Below, piece by piece: positions 28,741-39,027 of a DNA stretch of 51,058 bases. Within the stretch, counting starts at the first letter, position 1; every line of letters begins with the position of its first letter. Both the position numbers and the translations under genes were made by a program. A model generated the notes under the pieces. That model saw only the letters and a list, made by a program, of their open reading frames with translations. It had not been told where the DNA came from and searched no databases. The stretch spans positions 1-51,058 of the forward strand of contig CAMYIZ010000032.1 in NCBI GenBank assembly GCA_947258585.1. Reading direction: 5' to 3'. The stretch comes from an uncultured Haliea sp. GTDB lineage: Bacteria; Pseudomonadota; Gammaproteobacteria; Pseudomonadales; Halieaceae.

Positions 28741-29562
28741 CTAGGAAGCGATGCTGTCCAATCCCGCGCGTATCTCTGCGACCAGGCTCGATGCGGCCCG
28801 CAACAAAGCGGCGCGATCGCCGCCCCCGGCGGCAGCCCTGGCGACACAATCCACCAGCGCGCTGCCCACCACAACGCCATCCGCGCTCGCTCCCACCAGG
28901 CGGGCTGAAGCCGCGTCCTTGATGCCGAAGCCCACCGCCAGTGGCAGCGCCGTGTGTGCGCGGATCAGGTCCAGGTGCCTGGCCACATCCGCGGCATCCA
29001 GGTTCCCGGCGCCGGTCACGCCCTTCAGCGCCACATAGTAGATAAAACCGCTGGCCTGGCCGACGATGGCCTTGATGCGCGCGTCGGGCGTGGTCGGTGC
29101 CACCAGGAAAATATTATCCATACCGACCCGGTGCAACTCGGCGTTGACCCCGGCGACCTCCTCCGGCGGGATATCCACGGTCAGGAGCCCATCGACACCC
29201 GCCGCCGCCGCCCGGTCGGCAAAGGCGGCATAGCCCATGTGCTCGACCGGATTGGCATAGCCCATCAGCAACACCGGCGTGTCAGTATCGCGCTGGCGAA
29301 AGGTCTCCACCATGTCCAGGGCATCGCGCAGCCGGGCACCGTTGGCCAGCGCCCGCTCGTGGGCCTGCTGGATCACCGGGCCCTCGGACATGGGGTCGGA
29401 GAACGGTACGCCCAGCTCGATAACATCAGCCCCGGCTTCCACCAGAGCGTGCATCAGCGGCACCGTCAACGCCATCTCCGGGTCGCCGACCACGATATAG
29501 GGGATCAGGGCCTTGCGGCCCTGTGCGGCCAACTGCTGGAAGCGCCCGGCTATTTTGCTCAC
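28741..29562 (-). CDS. trpA: Tryptophan synthase alpha chain
   Basis: Cleaves indole-3-glycerol phosphate to indole, which tunnels to TrpB. The 273-residue TIM-barrel protein has LIPYIVVGDP, ELGVPFSDPMSEGPVIQ (catalytic Glu and Asp region), LLTVDIPPEE and the phosphate loop FGIKD...GVVVGSALV. The start is GTG 29562, preceded by AAGGAG and 13 bases after the trpB stop; the frame upstream runs into trpB. It ends the trpF-trpB-trpA group. Confidence 0.96.
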   Translation of the reverse strand: MSKIAGRFQQLAAQGRKALIPYIVVGDPEMALTVPLMHALVEAGADVIELGVPFSDPMSEGPVIQQAHERALANGARLRDALDMVETFRQRDTDTPVLLMGYANPVEHMGYAAFADRAAAAGVDGLLTVDIPPEEVAGVNAELHRVGMDNIFLVAPTTPDARIKAIVGQASGFIYYVALKGVTGAGNLDAADVARHLDLIRAHTALPLAVGFGIKDAASARLVGASADGVVVGSALVDCVARAAAGGGDRAALLRAASSLVAEIRAGLDSIAS

Positions 29563-29575
29563 TACTACCTTCTCC

Positions 29576-30796
29576 TTAAAATTCAATGCCGTCGATGTCG
29601 GCCACAGTGTGGATGTCCTTGTCGCCACGACCCGAGAGATTGACCACAATCGTCTGCTCCGGAGTCATGGTCGCAGCCAGCTTCTCTGCATAGGCCAGGG
29701 CGTGGGCACTCTCCAGCGCCGGCATGATCCCTTCGGTGCGGGTGAGGGCATGAAACGCGTGCAGCGCCTCGTCGTCGTTGATGGCAACGTAATTGACGCG
29801 ACCGATGTCCTTGAGCCACGAGTGCTCGGGTCCCACGCCCGGGTAATCCAGGCCCGCGGACACGGAGTGGGTATGGAGGATCTGGCCGTCCTCGTCCTGC
29901 ATCAGGTAGGTGCGGTTGCCGTGCAGCACACCGGGGGTTCCAGCGCTCAGCGGCGCCGCGTGCTGGCCGCTGTCGATGCCGTGACCACCGGCTTCAACGC
30001 CGTAGATGGCCACGCTCTCGTCCTCGAGGAAAGGGTGGAACAGACCGATCGCATTGGAGCCGCCGCCGACGCAGGCTACCAGCGCATCCGGCAGTCGCCC
30101 GGTGCGCTCCAGGATCTGGACGCGCGCTTCCCGCCCGATCACACTCTGGAAGTCCCGCACCAGCATCGGGTACGGATGCGGCCCGGCCACGGTGCCGATG
30201 ATGTAGAACGTATCATCCACGTTGGTAACCCAGTCGCGCATGGCCTCGTTCATCGCATCCTTCAGCGTACGCGACCCCGAAGTGACAGGGATCACGGTCG
30301 CGCCCAGCAATTTCATCCGGTATACATTGAGTGCCTGGCGACGCACATCTTCCTCGCCCATGAAGACATGGCATTCAAGACCCAGTCTCGCGGCGATGGT
30401 CGCCGTGGCCACGCCGTGCTGGCCGGCTCCGGTCTCGGCGATTACCCGGCGCTTGCCCATGTGCTTCGCCAGGAGTGCCTGCCCCACGGTATTGTTTACC
30501 TTGTGGGCGCCGGTGTGGTTGAGATCCTCACGCTTGAGGTAAATACGGGCGCCGCCGACGCGATCGGACCAGCGACGGGCCTCGTACAGTGGCGAGGGAC
30601 GACCGACATAGTGGGCGAGATCCTCGTCCAGTTCACGCTGGAAATCCGCGTCCGCAGACATTTGCCGATACAAGGCTTCCAGCTCCGACAGCGCGGACAT
30701 CAGGGTCTCGGCGACGAATTTGCCGCCGTAAACGCCAAAGCGCCCCTCTGCGTCAGGCACTGACGCGAAGATCCTGCTGGTCATTTCCGTAGTCAT
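29576..30796 (-). CDS. trpB: Tryptophan synthase beta chain
   Basis: PLP enzyme joining indole and serine to give tryptophan. The 406-residue product has [29 protein letters not shown] (the PLP lysine follows GAH), [13 protein letters not shown] and the phosphate-binding [21 protein letters not shown] and the C-terminal NLSGRGDKD are standard. It is the long-established TrpB1 type and pairs with the adjacent trpA. GGGAG lies seven bases before the ATG at 30796. Confidence 0.97.
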   Translation of the reverse strand: MTTEMTSRIFASVPDAEGRFGVYGGKFVAETLMSALSELEALYRQMSADADFQRELDEDLAHYVGRPSPLYEARRWSDRVGGARIYLKREDLNHTGAHKVNNTVGQALLAKHMGKRRVIAETGAGQHGVATATIAARLGLECHVFMGEEDVRRQALNVYRMKLLGATVIPVTSGSRTLKDAMNEAMRDWVTNVDDTFYIIGTVAGPHPYPMLVRDFQSVIGREARVQILERTGRLPDALVACVGGGSNAIGLFHPFLEDESVAIYGVEAGGHGIDSGQHAAPLSAGTPGVLHGNRTYLMQDEDGQILHTHSVSAGLDYPGVGPEHSWLKDIGRVNYVAINDDEALHAFHALTRTEGIMPALESAHALAYAEKLAATMTPEQTIVVNLSGRGDKDIHTVADIDGIEF

Positions 30797-30816
30797 GGTG
30801 TGCTCCCTGGGTGAGT

Positions 30817-31434
30817 TCAGCTGCGTACAGCAGCCACAAAGCGGTTCATCTTGCCTGCATCCTTGATTCCCGGCGCGCTCTCCACCCCGCCGCTGACGTC
30901 CACTGCCGCCGGCTTGACAGTGGCGATCGCAGTCGCAACGTTGTGCTCGTCGAGACCACCCGCCAGCACCAGTGGCCGGGACAGTCCCGCGGGAATCCCC
31001 GACCAGTCAAAGGTCTGGCCGGTGCCGCCGGGAACGCCGGGCTGCCAGCTGTCCAGCAGCACGCCGCGGGCACTCCCATAGCCGTTGGCGGTGCCGCCCA
31101 CATCCAGGCCCGGGCGCATGCGCAGGGCTTTGAGATAGGGACGCTGGAACTGGCTGCAGAACGCCGGCGTCTCATCGCCGTGGAACTGGATACAATCTAT
31201 GGGTACGCATTCGAGAATGCGATGGATTGTTGTCGCCTCCTCGTTGACAAACAACGCCACCATAGAGACGAAGGGCGGCACCGCCGCCACGATCTCACGC
31301 GCCTGCTCCGGGCTTACGCAGCGCGGGCTGGACCCGTAGAACACAAGCCCCAGAGCGTCCGCCCCCGCCTCGCAGGCGGCCTGGGCATCGGCGCTGCTGG
31401 TAATGCCGCAGATCTTGACGAGGGTGCGTGACAC
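30817..31434 (-). CDS. trpF: Phosphoribosylanthranilate isomerase
   Basis: TIM-barrel enzyme isomerising phosphoribosylanthranilate in tryptophan synthesis. The 205-residue product shows the catalytic Cys in [33 protein letters not shown] and the C-terminal catalytic-Asp block [15 protein letters not shown]. It starts with GTG (31434); no stronger start is in frame. In Pseudomonas trpF sits alone between truA and accD. Here trpB and trpA lie between trpF and accD, making a compact trpFBA group. A promoter at 31468-31497 may serve it. Confidence 0.95.
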   Translation of the reverse strand: MSRTLVKICGITSSADAQAACEAGADALGLVFYGSSPRCVSPEQAREIVAAVPPFVSMVALFVNEEATTIHRILECVPIDCIQFHGDETPAFCSQFQRPYLKALRMRPGLDVGGTANGYGSARGVLLDSWQPGVPGGTGQTFDWSGIPAGLSRPLVLAGGLDEHNVATAIATVKPAAVDVSGGVESAPGIKDAGKMNRFVAAVRS

Positions 31435-31467
31435 AGGTGATGGCTACTGGCTTGCTGAAGGGCGCAG

Positions 31468-31497
31468 ATGATAGCAGAACCGGGGGGCCAGTGTCTT
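31468..31497 (-). promoter_or_regulatory. Candidate trpFBA promoter inside the truA tail
   Basis: On the minus strand AAGACA (31492-31497, 4 of 6) is followed after 18 bp by TATCAT (31468-31473, 5 of 6). The predicted start leaves a leader of roughly 27 bases before the trpF GTG, too short for a classical trp attenuator. The -35 box touches the truA stop codon. Confidence 0.4.
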
Positions 31498-32342
31498 CAG
31501 GTCGCCAGCAGCAGCGGGCCCGGAGGCGTCGGAGGAAGACCGAAGCGCCGCGGATACAAGACCTCTACCAGGTAGAGACCATCGGCGGGGGCGGTGTCGG
31601 CTGCCCGGGTGCGATCCCCTCCGGTCAACAGTTCCTCTATCCATCCGGGCGCCCTGGCACCGGTACCGACGGCCATCAGGCTGCCGGCGATATTGCGCAC
31701 CATGTGGTGCAGGAATGCATTGGCCTGGATATCTATCACGACCAGATCCCCGCGGCGGCTGACCTCGCAGTGAGTGACGCAGCGAAAGGGCGTGCTGGAC
31801 TGGCAGGAAGCCGCACGGAAGGCACTGAAATCCTGTTCTCCCAGCAGCGAACGGGCCGCCGTTTGCATGCGCCCCGCATCCAGGGGCCGGCGCTGCCAGC
31901 TCAGCTGCCGGCCCAGCAGTGCCGGACGAATGGACGTGTTGGCAATCAGGTAGCGGTAGCGCCGGGCCAGGGCCGAGAAACGCGCGTGAAAATCCTGCGC
32001 CACGGGCTGGGCCCAGTGCACCCTGATGTCCGGCGGCAGGCGGCTGTTGCCACCGACTACCCATGCCTTGCAGCTGCGCGCTGTCGGGGTATCCAGGTGA
32101 ATGATCTGCGCGTGGCCATGGACCCCACTGTCCGTGCGCCCTGCACAGTGCACCCGCACGGGCGCTGCGGCAATTTCGCTGAACGCCGTTTCCAGGGTCT
32201 GCTGTACTGTGCGGGAACCGGGGTGAGGCTGGGCCTGCCAGCCATTGTAGGCGCTGCCGTCGTATTCGATGCGGCAGGCTATTCGGGTACCGGGGGGCAA
32301 CGGATCAGTGGCAAAGACCCGCTCATCACTCTGCTCAGCCAA
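31497..32342 (-). CDS. truA: tRNA pseudouridine(38-40) synthase TruA
   Basis: Converts uridines 38-40 of tRNA anticodon stems to pseudouridine. The 281-residue product has RIEYDGSAYNGWQAQ, the catalytic Asp in AGRTDSGVHG, and FLHHMVRNIAGSL near the C-terminus. The start is uncertain: between the fimV stop and the conserved IEYDG there is no in-frame ATG or GTG. I chose TTG 32342, which overlaps the fimV stop by eight bases, with GGAG about 12 bases upstream. A second TTG lies further in. Order fimV-truA-trpF matches Pseudomonas. Confidence 0.93.
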   Translation of the reverse strand: MAEQSDERVFATDPLPPGTRIACRIEYDGSAYNGWQAQPHPGSRTVQQTLETAFSEIAAAPVRVHCAGRTDSGVHGHAQIIHLDTPTARSCKAWVVGGNSRLPPDIRVHWAQPVAQDFHARFSALARRYRYLIANTSIRPALLGRQLSWQRRPLDAGRMQTAARSLLGEQDFSAFRAASCQSSTPFRCVTHCEVSRRGDLVVIDIQANAFLHHMVRNIAGSLMAVGTGARAPGWIEELLTGGDRTRAADTAPADGLYLVEVLYPRRFGLPPTPPGPLLLAT

Positions 32343-34692
32343 GTCTGTCGAGCAGCTCCCGGGCTTCCCGCTGCTGCTCGTCGCTGCCTTCGGTCCCGAC
32401 TTCCTCGAGAATCTGCCGGGCACCGTCGTCATCGCCCATATCGATATAGGCGCGGGCCAGATCCAGCTTGGTCGACAGCGGGTCACCGTCTTCCGCGAAC
32501 ACAAAGTCCTCATCGCTGCTGTCGCTGCGACCAGGTTTGCCGCCAAAGTCCGCTGACACATCCAGCTCTTCGACCGGGCTGTCCTCAATCTCCAGGCCGA
32601 GGAACGCCGCTTCCTCGGTCTCCGGAGCCTCGAGATCGTCGCGGCTCTCAGACCCCGGCTCATCCAACTCGCCGAGCTGCTGGCTGAGGTCTTCCGCCGG
32701 GACCACGGGGGCAACTTTCTGCTCCTCGGGTTCCGGTTCTGGTTCCGGTGCTGATTCAGATTCCGCAGGCCCGGACGCCAGATCCGTGGTTTCCAGATAG
32801 GGATTGGCGGCAACAGGCTTGCTGGCGACAATCGCCTTGGCCCTGGCAACGACGTCTTCGTCGCCGGTGCGCTGCAGTTCGCCGAGCTGGTAGTCGACCT
32901 CGCCCCGGTCGCCGCTCTCGGCAGCAAGTTCCAGCAGCTTCATACGATAGGCAGTGTTGTTCGGCTCTGAGCGCAAGGCCTTGCGCAACAGGTCCATGGC
33001 CTGGTTGTAGCGGCCATAGGCAATGTAGATGTCGGCCTCTGCAAGCGCGTCGCCTGCCTCGACATCCGAGGCGTACTGATCATGCTTGCGCTCGCCGTAG
33101 CCACGCTGGCCGGTCGGTTCCGGGGAAGCACTTTGAGCAGACGCCCCCGTGGCGCCCGCACCGGCCCCCTCCAGGACGGCAGCGAGGCCATCGTCCTCGT
33201 CCACATCGAGCTCCGAGTCGCGCAGCTCGATGTCTGCGAAAGCATCCGCCTCGGCTTGCCGGCCCGGAGCAGGTCGGGCAGCAGCATACATGCCGCCAGC
33301 CTCTTCCTCGGACGCCGTCCTGCGCCGACGCCAGAACAGCAGCGCCAGCAACCCGGCGGCAATCACGCCGCCGGCGATGTATACCCAGCTACCGACGCCG
33401 CCCGCGGCAGGAGCCGCCGCCGCTGGGGGTGGTGTTTTCGCGCTGGGGGCCGCACTGGCAGAAGCGGCGCCCGCCGCCTCCCCGGCCCCTGCCGCATCGA
33501 CTCCCACCAGCGTGTCCGGCCCGGAGGGCGGCGGCATACCGCTCTCGGCGGCCGCCAGAGCCTGCTGCAAAGATGCTATCTGCGCATCCTTCAACTCGAC
33601 AATGCGTTCCAGGGTTTCCAGACGATCGGCCAGGGCCGCCAGGCGCTCGCCCAGCTCACCGCGTTCCCGCTCGGAACGCTGCAGCTCGTCCTGGGTCGCG
33701 GCATCGACCGACGAAGACTGCCCGGGGGCAGCGGGAACCTGTTCCGGTGGTGTCGCTTCAGTTTCTGCTTCTGCGGTCTCTTCGCCAGATGAAATCCGCA
33801 GGGCCGGCCCCGCTGCCACAGGTGCCGATGCGCGCCCGGCACGCCAGTCCTCGTTCTGCTGCCGCACAGCCTCCAGCGCCGCCTCCACATCGGCGTCGCT
33901 AATGTCTCCGGACGCCGGCAGGTAAATAATGAATCCCGCCTTGATCCTGTTGATATTGCCGTCGATGAAGGCATCGGGGTTCAGGCGCTGGATCTCCAGC
34001 ATGGTCTGCTGCACCGAGACCCCGTCCACGCGAGCGCGCTGGGCGATCGTCCAGAGGGTTTCATCGCGGCGTATCATGTAACGGGCGCCAGGTGTGGGTT
34101 CGGCGGCAGTACCGGCGCTGAACTCACGCTCGGGCATGGCGCCCGGGGCCAGCCCGGACTCCCGCATGCTTACCCGGGTGCCGCTACCCTGGACCTCAGT
34201 GGTGGTTTTTTTTTCCGCGGCGTCAGGCGCCGGCAGGCCCTCGGTCGCAGCCACCCGCTCACTGGCGGAGACTACCGGGGACCGCGTGTCAAAGGCGGGG
34301 GGATCCACCAGCACCGTGTAGTTGCGCAACAGGCGCCCGGAGGGCCAGCGTGCCTCTACGATAAAGTCCAGGTAGGGCTCCAGCACCGGGTCATCGGAGG
34401 TGAGCACAATCACGCCACGGCCACTGCCGTCGATATCAACTTCGAACTTGATGCCGGTAAGGAAATAGGCCCGGTCGACACCGAGCCTGTCAAAGTCGTC
34501 CGCGGCGGCGAGGCGCACGCGAATCTGGTCTTCGTGAAGATTGCCGATATCCAGCAGGCTCACTCGCGCCTTCAATGGCTCGTTGAGAAAGGACTGCAAT
34601 GTGAGCTCGCCCAAGCCTAGCGCCCATGCGGGCACCGTCTGCAGGCAACCCAGGGACAGAAGCGCCGCCGCCAACCGCTTTTTACGAGCCAT
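32335..34692 (-). CDS. fimV: FimV-family polar hub / type IV pilus assembly protein
   Basis: FimV is a large inner-membrane, peptidoglycan-binding scaffold needed for type IV pili, polar localisation and cAMP signalling in Pseudomonas. The 785-residue product has a signal peptide (about 1-25, ending VPAWA), the N-terminal GLGELTLQSFLNEPLKA block and a LysM domain (about 205-260). A coiled coil (about 335-390), a transmembrane helix (WVYIAGGVIAAGLLALLFW) and a long acidic cytosolic region with TPR-like helices (ALAEADIYIAYGRYNQAMDL) follow. The C-terminal FimV motif LDLARAYIDMGD ends the protein. A run of nine A residues in its coding strand (34206-34214) is a possible slippage site. Confidence 0.94.
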   Translation of the reverse strand: MARKKRLAAALLSLGCLQTVPAWALGLGELTLQSFLNEPLKARVSLLDIGNLHEDQIRVRLAAADDFDRLGVDRAYFLTGIKFEVDIDGSGRGVIVLTSDDPVLEPYLDFIVEARWPSGRLLRNYTVLVDPPAFDTRSPVVSASERVAATEGLPAPDAAEKKTTTEVQGSGTRVSMRESGLAPGAMPEREFSAGTAAEPTPGARYMIRRDETLWTIAQRARVDGVSVQQTMLEIQRLNPDAFIDGNINRIKAGFIIYLPASGDISDADVEAALEAVRQQNEDWRAGRASAPVAAGPALRISSGEETAEAETEATPPEQVPAAPGQSSSVDAATQDELQRSERERGELGERLAALADRLETLERIVELKDAQIASLQQALAAAESGMPPPSGPDTLVGVDAAGAGEAAGAASASAAPSAKTPPPAAAAPAAGGVGSWVYIAGGVIAAGLLALLFWRRRRTASEEEAGGMYAAARPAPGRQAEADAFADIELRDSELDVDEDDGLAAVLEGAGAGATGASAQSASPEPTGQRGYGERKHDQYASDVEAGDALAEADIYIAYGRYNQAMDLLRKALRSEPNNTAYRMKLLELAAESGDRGEVDYQLGELQRTGDEDVVARAKAIVASKPVAANPYLETTDLASGPAESESAPEPEPEPEEQKVAPVVPAEDLSQQLGELDEPGSESRDDLEAPETEEAAFLGLEIEDSPVEELDVSADFGGKPGRSDSSDEDFVFAEDGDPLSTKLDLARAYIDMGDDDGARQILEEVGTEGSDEQQREARELLDRLG

Positions 34693-34781
34693 AAATACGC
34701 CTTGTTATCCTTCCCCTGACATCACTCAAGCAGGCATCCCCTAGACTCCCGCCCCTACATGATGCTTTTGAAGATACCCGA

Positions 34782-34810
34782 AGTATGTTTTAACGCAAGT
34801 TTTTAATCAA
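34782..34810 (-). promoter_or_regulatory. Candidate fimV promoter
   Basis: On the minus strand TTGATT (34805-34810) and CATACT (34782-34787) are 17 bp apart, each matching 4 of 6 consensus bases. The -35 overlaps the asd stop codon. The 110-bp asd-fimV gap is the largest inside this part of the block and is AT-richer than its surroundings, so an independent fimV-truA promoter is plausible. Confidence 0.33.
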
Positions 34811-35828
34811 GATAAGTACTAATCAGAGCCTCGGCAATTTGCACACTGTTCAGGGCCGCCCCTTTGCGCACGTTATCGGACACAACCCAGAGGTTCAGGC
34901 CCCGAGGATGGGAAATATCCTCCCGGATTCGGCCTACAAAGACCGGATCCTTGCCGGCGCTCTCGGTAACCGGTGTCGGGTAACCGCCGTCGGCACGCTC
35001 ATCCATCACCGTAATACCGGGAAAAGCGGCCAGCAGCTTGCGCGCATCCGCTGCGGAAATTTTCTCGGTGGTCTCAATATGGACGGCCTCTGAGTGGCCA
35101 AAGAATACCGGCACGCGGACACAGGTGGGATTGACCAGCACACTGCTGTCACCGAGGATTTTTTGGGTCTCCCACACCATCTTCATCTCTTCCCGGGTGT
35201 AGCCATTGTCCTGGAAAGTATCAATATGGGGCAGCACATTAAAGGCGATCTGCTTCGGGTAGACCTCGCACTCGATCTCCTGGCCGTTCAGCAGCCGTGC
35301 GGTCTGCCCGGCCAACTCCTCAATGGCCTCTTTGCCCGTACCAGACACCGCCTGATAGGTGCAGACGTTGATCCTCTCGATACCGACAGCGTCGTAGATA
35401 GGCTTCAACGCCACCAGCATCTGGATGGTGGAGCAGTTGGGGTTGGCAATAATATTGCGGGTGGTATACCCCGCCAGCGCCTCCGGATTGACCTCCGGCA
35501 CCACCAGCGGAATGTCGTCATCGCGACGGAAGTGGGAGGTATTGTCGATAACGATGCAGCCAGCCGCCGCGGCCTTGGGCGCAAACTCCTCGGAGATGCT
35601 GCCACCGGCGGAAAACAGGCCGATCTGCACCTGGCTGAAGTCAAACTCGGCGAGGTCTGTCACTTTGACCTGCTTGCCGCGAAACGTGATGCTCTTGCCA
35701 GCGGAGCGGGCACTGGCCAGGGGGTAGAGATTGCCAACCGGGAAGTTGCGTTCCTCAAGGATGGTCATCATGGTTTCACCGACCGCGCCGGTCGCGCCGA
35801 CAACGGCGACATCGTAAAGCTTGCTCAT
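34803..35828 (-). CDS. asd: Aspartate-semialdehyde dehydrogenase
   Basis: Reduces aspartyl phosphate to aspartate beta-semialdehyde, the branch point to lysine, methionine and threonine. It is also the likely carbon donor for the carboxypolyamine enzyme encoded at 12.4-13.6 kb. The 341-residue product has the NADP motif VVGATGAVGETM, the catalytic Cys in ANPNCSTIQM and the His block VPVFFGHSEAVH. It is the shorter Asd class found in Pseudomonas next to leuB. It lies 28 bases after leuB. Confidence 0.96.
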   Translation of the reverse strand: MSKLYDVAVVGATGAVGETMMTILEERNFPVGNLYPLASARSAGKSITFRGKQVKVTDLAEFDFSQVQIGLFSAGGSISEEFAPKAAAAGCIVIDNTSHFRRDDDIPLVVPEVNPEALAGYTTRNIIANPNCSTIQMLVALKPIYDAVGIERINVCTYQAVSGTGKEAIEELAGQTARLLNGQEIECEVYPKQIAFNVLPHIDTFQDNGYTREEMKMVWETQKILGDSSVLVNPTCVRVPVFFGHSEAVHIETTEKISAADARKLLAAFPGITVMDERADGGYPTPVTESAGKDPVFVGRIREDISHPRGLNLWVVSDNVRKGAALNSVQIAEALISTYLD

Positions 35829-35856
35829 AGCTACCTCTTTCCTGCGAATTGAATGA

Positions 35857-36936
35857 TCAGGCCTGCAGGGCGGCTACCACCGCCGCGCCCATGTCCCGCG
35901 TAGAAACCAGGGTCATGCCCTCGGCGTGGATATCCGCGGTACGCAGTCCCATGTCGAGCACTCCGCTGACCGCCTGCTCAATCGCGGTCGCGGCTTGCGG
36001 CGATGCCAGGGTATAGCGCAGCATCATGGCGACCGAGAGAATGGTCGCCAGCGGGTTCGCCTTGCCCTGCCCCGCGATATCCGGCGCCGAGCCGTGGCAG
36101 GGTTCGTACATGCCCCGCCCGTTTTTGTCCAGGGAGGCAGATGGTAGCATACCGATGGACCCTGTCAGCATGGCGGCAGCGTCGGAGAGGATGTCGCCAA
36201 ACATGTTGCCGGTGACCAGGACATCGAATTGCTTCGGGGCCCGCACCAGCTGCATGGCGGCGTTGTCCACATACATATGGCTCAGCTCCACATCGGGATA
36301 CTCCTTGCCCACCTCCTCCATGACCTCGCGCCAGAGCACGGTGACCTCCAGCACGTTGCTCTTGTCGACCGAGCAGACGCGGTGATCGCGCTGTCGCGCC
36401 AGCTGAAAGGCCAGATGCCCTATGCGGCGAATTTCCGATTCACTGTAGACATAGGTATTGAAGCCCTGGCGCTCGCCGTTCTCCAGGGTGCGAATGCCGC
36501 GCGGCTCTCCGAAATAGATGCCGCCGGTCAGCTCGCGCACGATAAGGATATCCAGCCCCGACACAATTTCGGGCTTGAGACTGGAAGCCGCAGCGAGCTG
36601 CGGGTAGAGAATGGCCGGGCGCAGGTTGCCAAACAGCTCCAGTGCCGAGCGCAGACCCAGCAGCCCGCGCTCCGGCCGCAGCTGACGCTCGACCTTGTCC
36701 CACTTCGGCCCCCCGACGGCGCCGAGCAGGATCGCATCCGCAGACCGCGCACTGGCCAGAGTTGCCTCCGGCAGCGGCACCCCGTGTACATCCAAGGCGG
36801 CGCCACCCAGCAGGCCATGCTCGAGTTCCAGGTCAAGGGCAAAGCGGCGGTTGACCACCTCCAGCACGGCGACCGCCTCGGCCATGATTTCCGGGCCGAT
36901 ATAGTCGCCCGGCAGTACCAGTATTTTCCTCCCCAT
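35857..36936 (-). CDS. leuB: 3-isopropylmalate dehydrogenase
   Basis: NAD-dependent oxidative decarboxylation of 3-isopropylmalate in leucine synthesis. The 359-residue product has [11 protein letters not shown], the Arg-rich [24 protein letters not shown], the catalytic Lys/Asp blocks SVDKSNVLE and [12 protein letters not shown], and [20 protein letters not shown]. The start is ATG 36936, one base after the leuD stop; the longer frame lies in leuD. An oddity: the N-terminal motif reads LPGDYIGPE where the family usually has LPGDGIGPE. Confidence 0.96.
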   Translation of the reverse strand: MGRKILVLPGDYIGPEIMAEAVAVLEVVNRRFALDLELEHGLLGGAALDVHGVPLPEATLASARSADAILLGAVGGPKWDKVERQLRPERGLLGLRSALELFGNLRPAILYPQLAAASSLKPEIVSGLDILIVRELTGGIYFGEPRGIRTLENGERQGFNTYVYSESEIRRIGHLAFQLARQRDHRVCSVDKSNVLEVTVLWREVMEEVGKEYPDVELSHMYVDNAAMQLVRAPKQFDVLVTGNMFGDILSDAAAMLTGSIGMLPSASLDKNGRGMYEPCHGSAPDIAGQGKANPLATILSVAMMLRYTLASPQAATAIEQAVSGVLDMGLRTADIHAEGMTLVSTRDMGAAVVAALQA

Positions 36937-36937
36937 C

Positions 36938-37597
36938 TCAGCGCTGCTCCTGTCCAAGCACCCCGAACAACCAGGGTGAGCGCTGGCGCCAGCGCTGCTC
37001 AAAGCTGCGAATCGCCTCGGCACTTTCGAGGGTCACGCCGATATCGTCGAGACCCTGCAACAGGCAGTGCTTGCGCGCAGGGTCCACCTCAAAGCGAAAC
37101 ACCTCGCCCTCCGGAGTCTGCAGCTGCTGTTGCTCCAGATCCACTTTCAGCTGGTAGCCCTGCTCCGCGTAGAGCTCTGTGAACAGCTGGTCCACCTGCT
37201 CTGGCGTCAGCACCACCGGCAGAATGCCGTTCTTGAAGCAGTTGTTGTAAAAGATATCGGCGAAGCTTGGGGCGACGATACAGCGGAACCCGTAGTCTTC
37301 CAGCGCCCAGGGCGCGTGTTCGCGACTGGAGCCACAGCCGAAGTTTTCCCGCGCCAGAAGAATGGATGCGCCCTGGTAGCGTTTCTGGTTGAGTGGAAAA
37401 TCCGGGTTCAGCGGCCGCTGGCTGTTGTCCTGGCCGGGCTGGCCTTCGTCCAGGTAGCGCATCTCGTCAAACAGGTTGGGGCCGAAGCCACTGCGCTTGA
37501 TCGATTTCAGGAACTGCTTGGGAATGATCATGTCCGTATCGACATTGGCGCGATCCATGGGCGCCACCAGTCCCTCTAACACAGTAAAGCTTTTCAT
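36938..37597 (-). CDS. leuD: 3-isopropylmalate dehydratase small subunit
   Basis: Forms the swivel subunit of isopropylmalate isomerase with LeuC. The 219-residue product has [17 protein letters not shown], then the substrate-loop motif [16 protein letters not shown] and [16 protein letters not shown]. Length and motifs are those of the bacterial leucine-pathway LeuD1 type. The ATG overlaps the leuC stop by four bases and leuB begins one base after its own stop, so leuCDB is tightly coupled. Confidence 0.97.
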   Translation of the reverse strand: MKSFTVLEGLVAPMDRANVDTDMIIPKQFLKSIKRSGFGPNLFDEMRYLDEGQPGQDNSQRPLNPDFPLNQKRYQGASILLARENFGCGSSREHAPWALEDYGFRCIVAPSFADIFYNNCFKNGILPVVLTPEQVDQLFTELYAEQGYQLKVDLEQQQLQTPEGEVFRFEVDPARKHCLLQGLDDIGVTLESAEAIRSFEQRWRQRSPWLFGVLGQEQR

Positions 37598-39027
37598 GCC
37601 CCGGTCTCCTGCAGGCTGCGTATATCGATAAAATGGCCGGCGATCGCCGCTGCCGCCGCCATCGCCGGGCTCACCAGGTGAGTGCGGCCGCCGGTGCCCT
37701 GGCGCCCTTCAAAGTTGCGGTTGGAAGTGGACGCACAGTGCTCCCCGGAGCCCAGTTTGTCCGCGTTCATGGCCAGGCACATGGAGCAGCCGGGCTCACG
37801 CCACTCCAGCCCCGCGTCAATGAATATCCTGTCCAGCCCCTCGGCCTCGGCCTGGGCCTTGACCAGACCCGAGCCCGGCACCACCAGCGCCTGCTTCACA
37901 CTGGCGGCTACCCGCTTGCCACGCACCACTGCGGCGGCGGCGCGCAGATCCTCGATTCGGCTGTTGGTACAGGAACCGATGAATACGCGATCCAGGCGGA
38001 TATCCGTAATCGCCATGCCGGGGCTGAGGCCCATGTATTCGAGTGCGCGACGGGTGCCTTCCCGGCGCGAGGGATTCTCGATCTGCGCCGGGTCGGGCAG
38101 GATGCCATCGATGGGCAGCACCATTTCCGGTGAGGTGCCCCAGGTCACTTGCGGCTGGATGTCTTCGCCACGCAGAGTCACCACCCGGTCGAATTCGGCG
38201 TCGTCGTCACTGTGCAGATCAGACCAGGCCTCGACGGCCGCAGTCCACAGTTCACCACTGGGAGAGTAAGTGCGCCCGCGCACATACTCCAGCGTCGTGG
38301 CGTCCACCGCCACCATGCCCATGCGGGCGCCGGCCTCGATGGACATGTTGCACAGGGTCATGCGCCCCTCCATGCTCATCGCGCGGACAACGTCGCCGCC
38401 AAACTCGATGGCATAGCCGGTGCCGCCCGCGGTGCCAATCTGGCCGATAATAGCCAGCGCCACGTCCTTCGCCGTGACCCCGGGCAGCAGGCTGCCGTCA
38501 ACGCGCACCAGCATGTTCTTCATCTTCTGCTGCACCAGGCACTGGGTGGCCAGCACATGCTCGACTTCGGAGGTACCGATGCCGTGGGCCAGGGCGCCGA
38601 GGGCACCGTGGGTGGAGGTGTGGGAGTCGCCGCAGACCACGGTCATGCCGGGCAGCGTGGCGCCCTGCTCCGGACCGACCACATGCACGATTCCCTGCCG
38701 CACGTCATTGATCGGGATCTCGGTGATATCAAAGGCGAGACAGTTGTCATCCAGGGTCTGGACCTGCAGTCGCGAGACCTCGTCGATAATCCCGGCGACA
38801 CCGCCGGCGCGCTCGGCGGTCGAGGTCGGTACGTTGTGATCCGGTACCGCCAGGTTGGCGCCCAGGCGCCAGGGTCTGCGCCCCGCCAGCCGCAGGCCTT
38901 CGAACGCCTGGGGCGAAGTCACTTCGTGGATAAGATGGCGATCAATATAGATCAGGGCAGAACCGTCGTCGCGCTGCTCGACAAGGTGATTGCGCCAGAG
39001 TTTGTCGTAGAGTGTCAGCCCGGCCAT
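37594..39027 (-). CDS. leuC: 3-isopropylmalate dehydratase large subunit
   Basis: Iron-sulfur hydro-lyase converting 2-isopropylmalate to 3-isopropylmalate with LeuD. The 477-residue product has [16 protein letters not shown] and the cluster cysteines in FIGSCTNSR and [11 protein letters not shown], then [12 protein letters not shown]. The start is ATG 39027, with GAGGA seven bases upstream, giving [11 protein letters not shown]; the extra 12 upstream codons are not family-like. It is the first gene of the long minus-strand block and has a good promoter at 39063-39091 that interlocks with that of the divergent lysR. Confidence 0.97.
   Translation of the reverse strand: MAGLTLYDKLWRNHLVEQRDDGSALIYIDRHLIHEVTSPQAFEGLRLAGRRPWRLGANLAVPDHNVPTSTAERAGGVAGIIDEVSRLQVQTLDDNCLAFDITEIPINDVRQGIVHVVGPEQGATLPGMTVVCGDSHTSTHGALGALAHGIGTSEVEHVLATQCLVQQKMKNMLVRVDGSLLPGVTAKDVALAIIGQIGTAGGTGYAIEFGGDVVRAMSMEGRMTLCNMSIEAGARMGMVAVDATTLEYVRGRTYSPSGELWTAAVEAWSDLHSDDDAEFDRVVTLRGEDIQPQVTWGTSPEMVLPIDGILPDPAQIENPSRREGTRRALEYMGLSPGMAITDIRLDRVFIGSCTNSRIEDLRAAAAVVRGKRVAASVKQALVVPGSGLVKAQAEAEGLDRIFIDAGLEWREPGCSMCLAMNADKLGSGEHCASTSNRNFEGRQGTGGRTHLVSPAMAAAAAIAGHFIDIRSLQETGA

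Noticed and set aside
31497-32927. A 476-codon frame as a single TruA fusion protein
   Set aside because: The upstream 195 codons lie within fimV in another frame and are Arg/Ser-rich shadow sequence.
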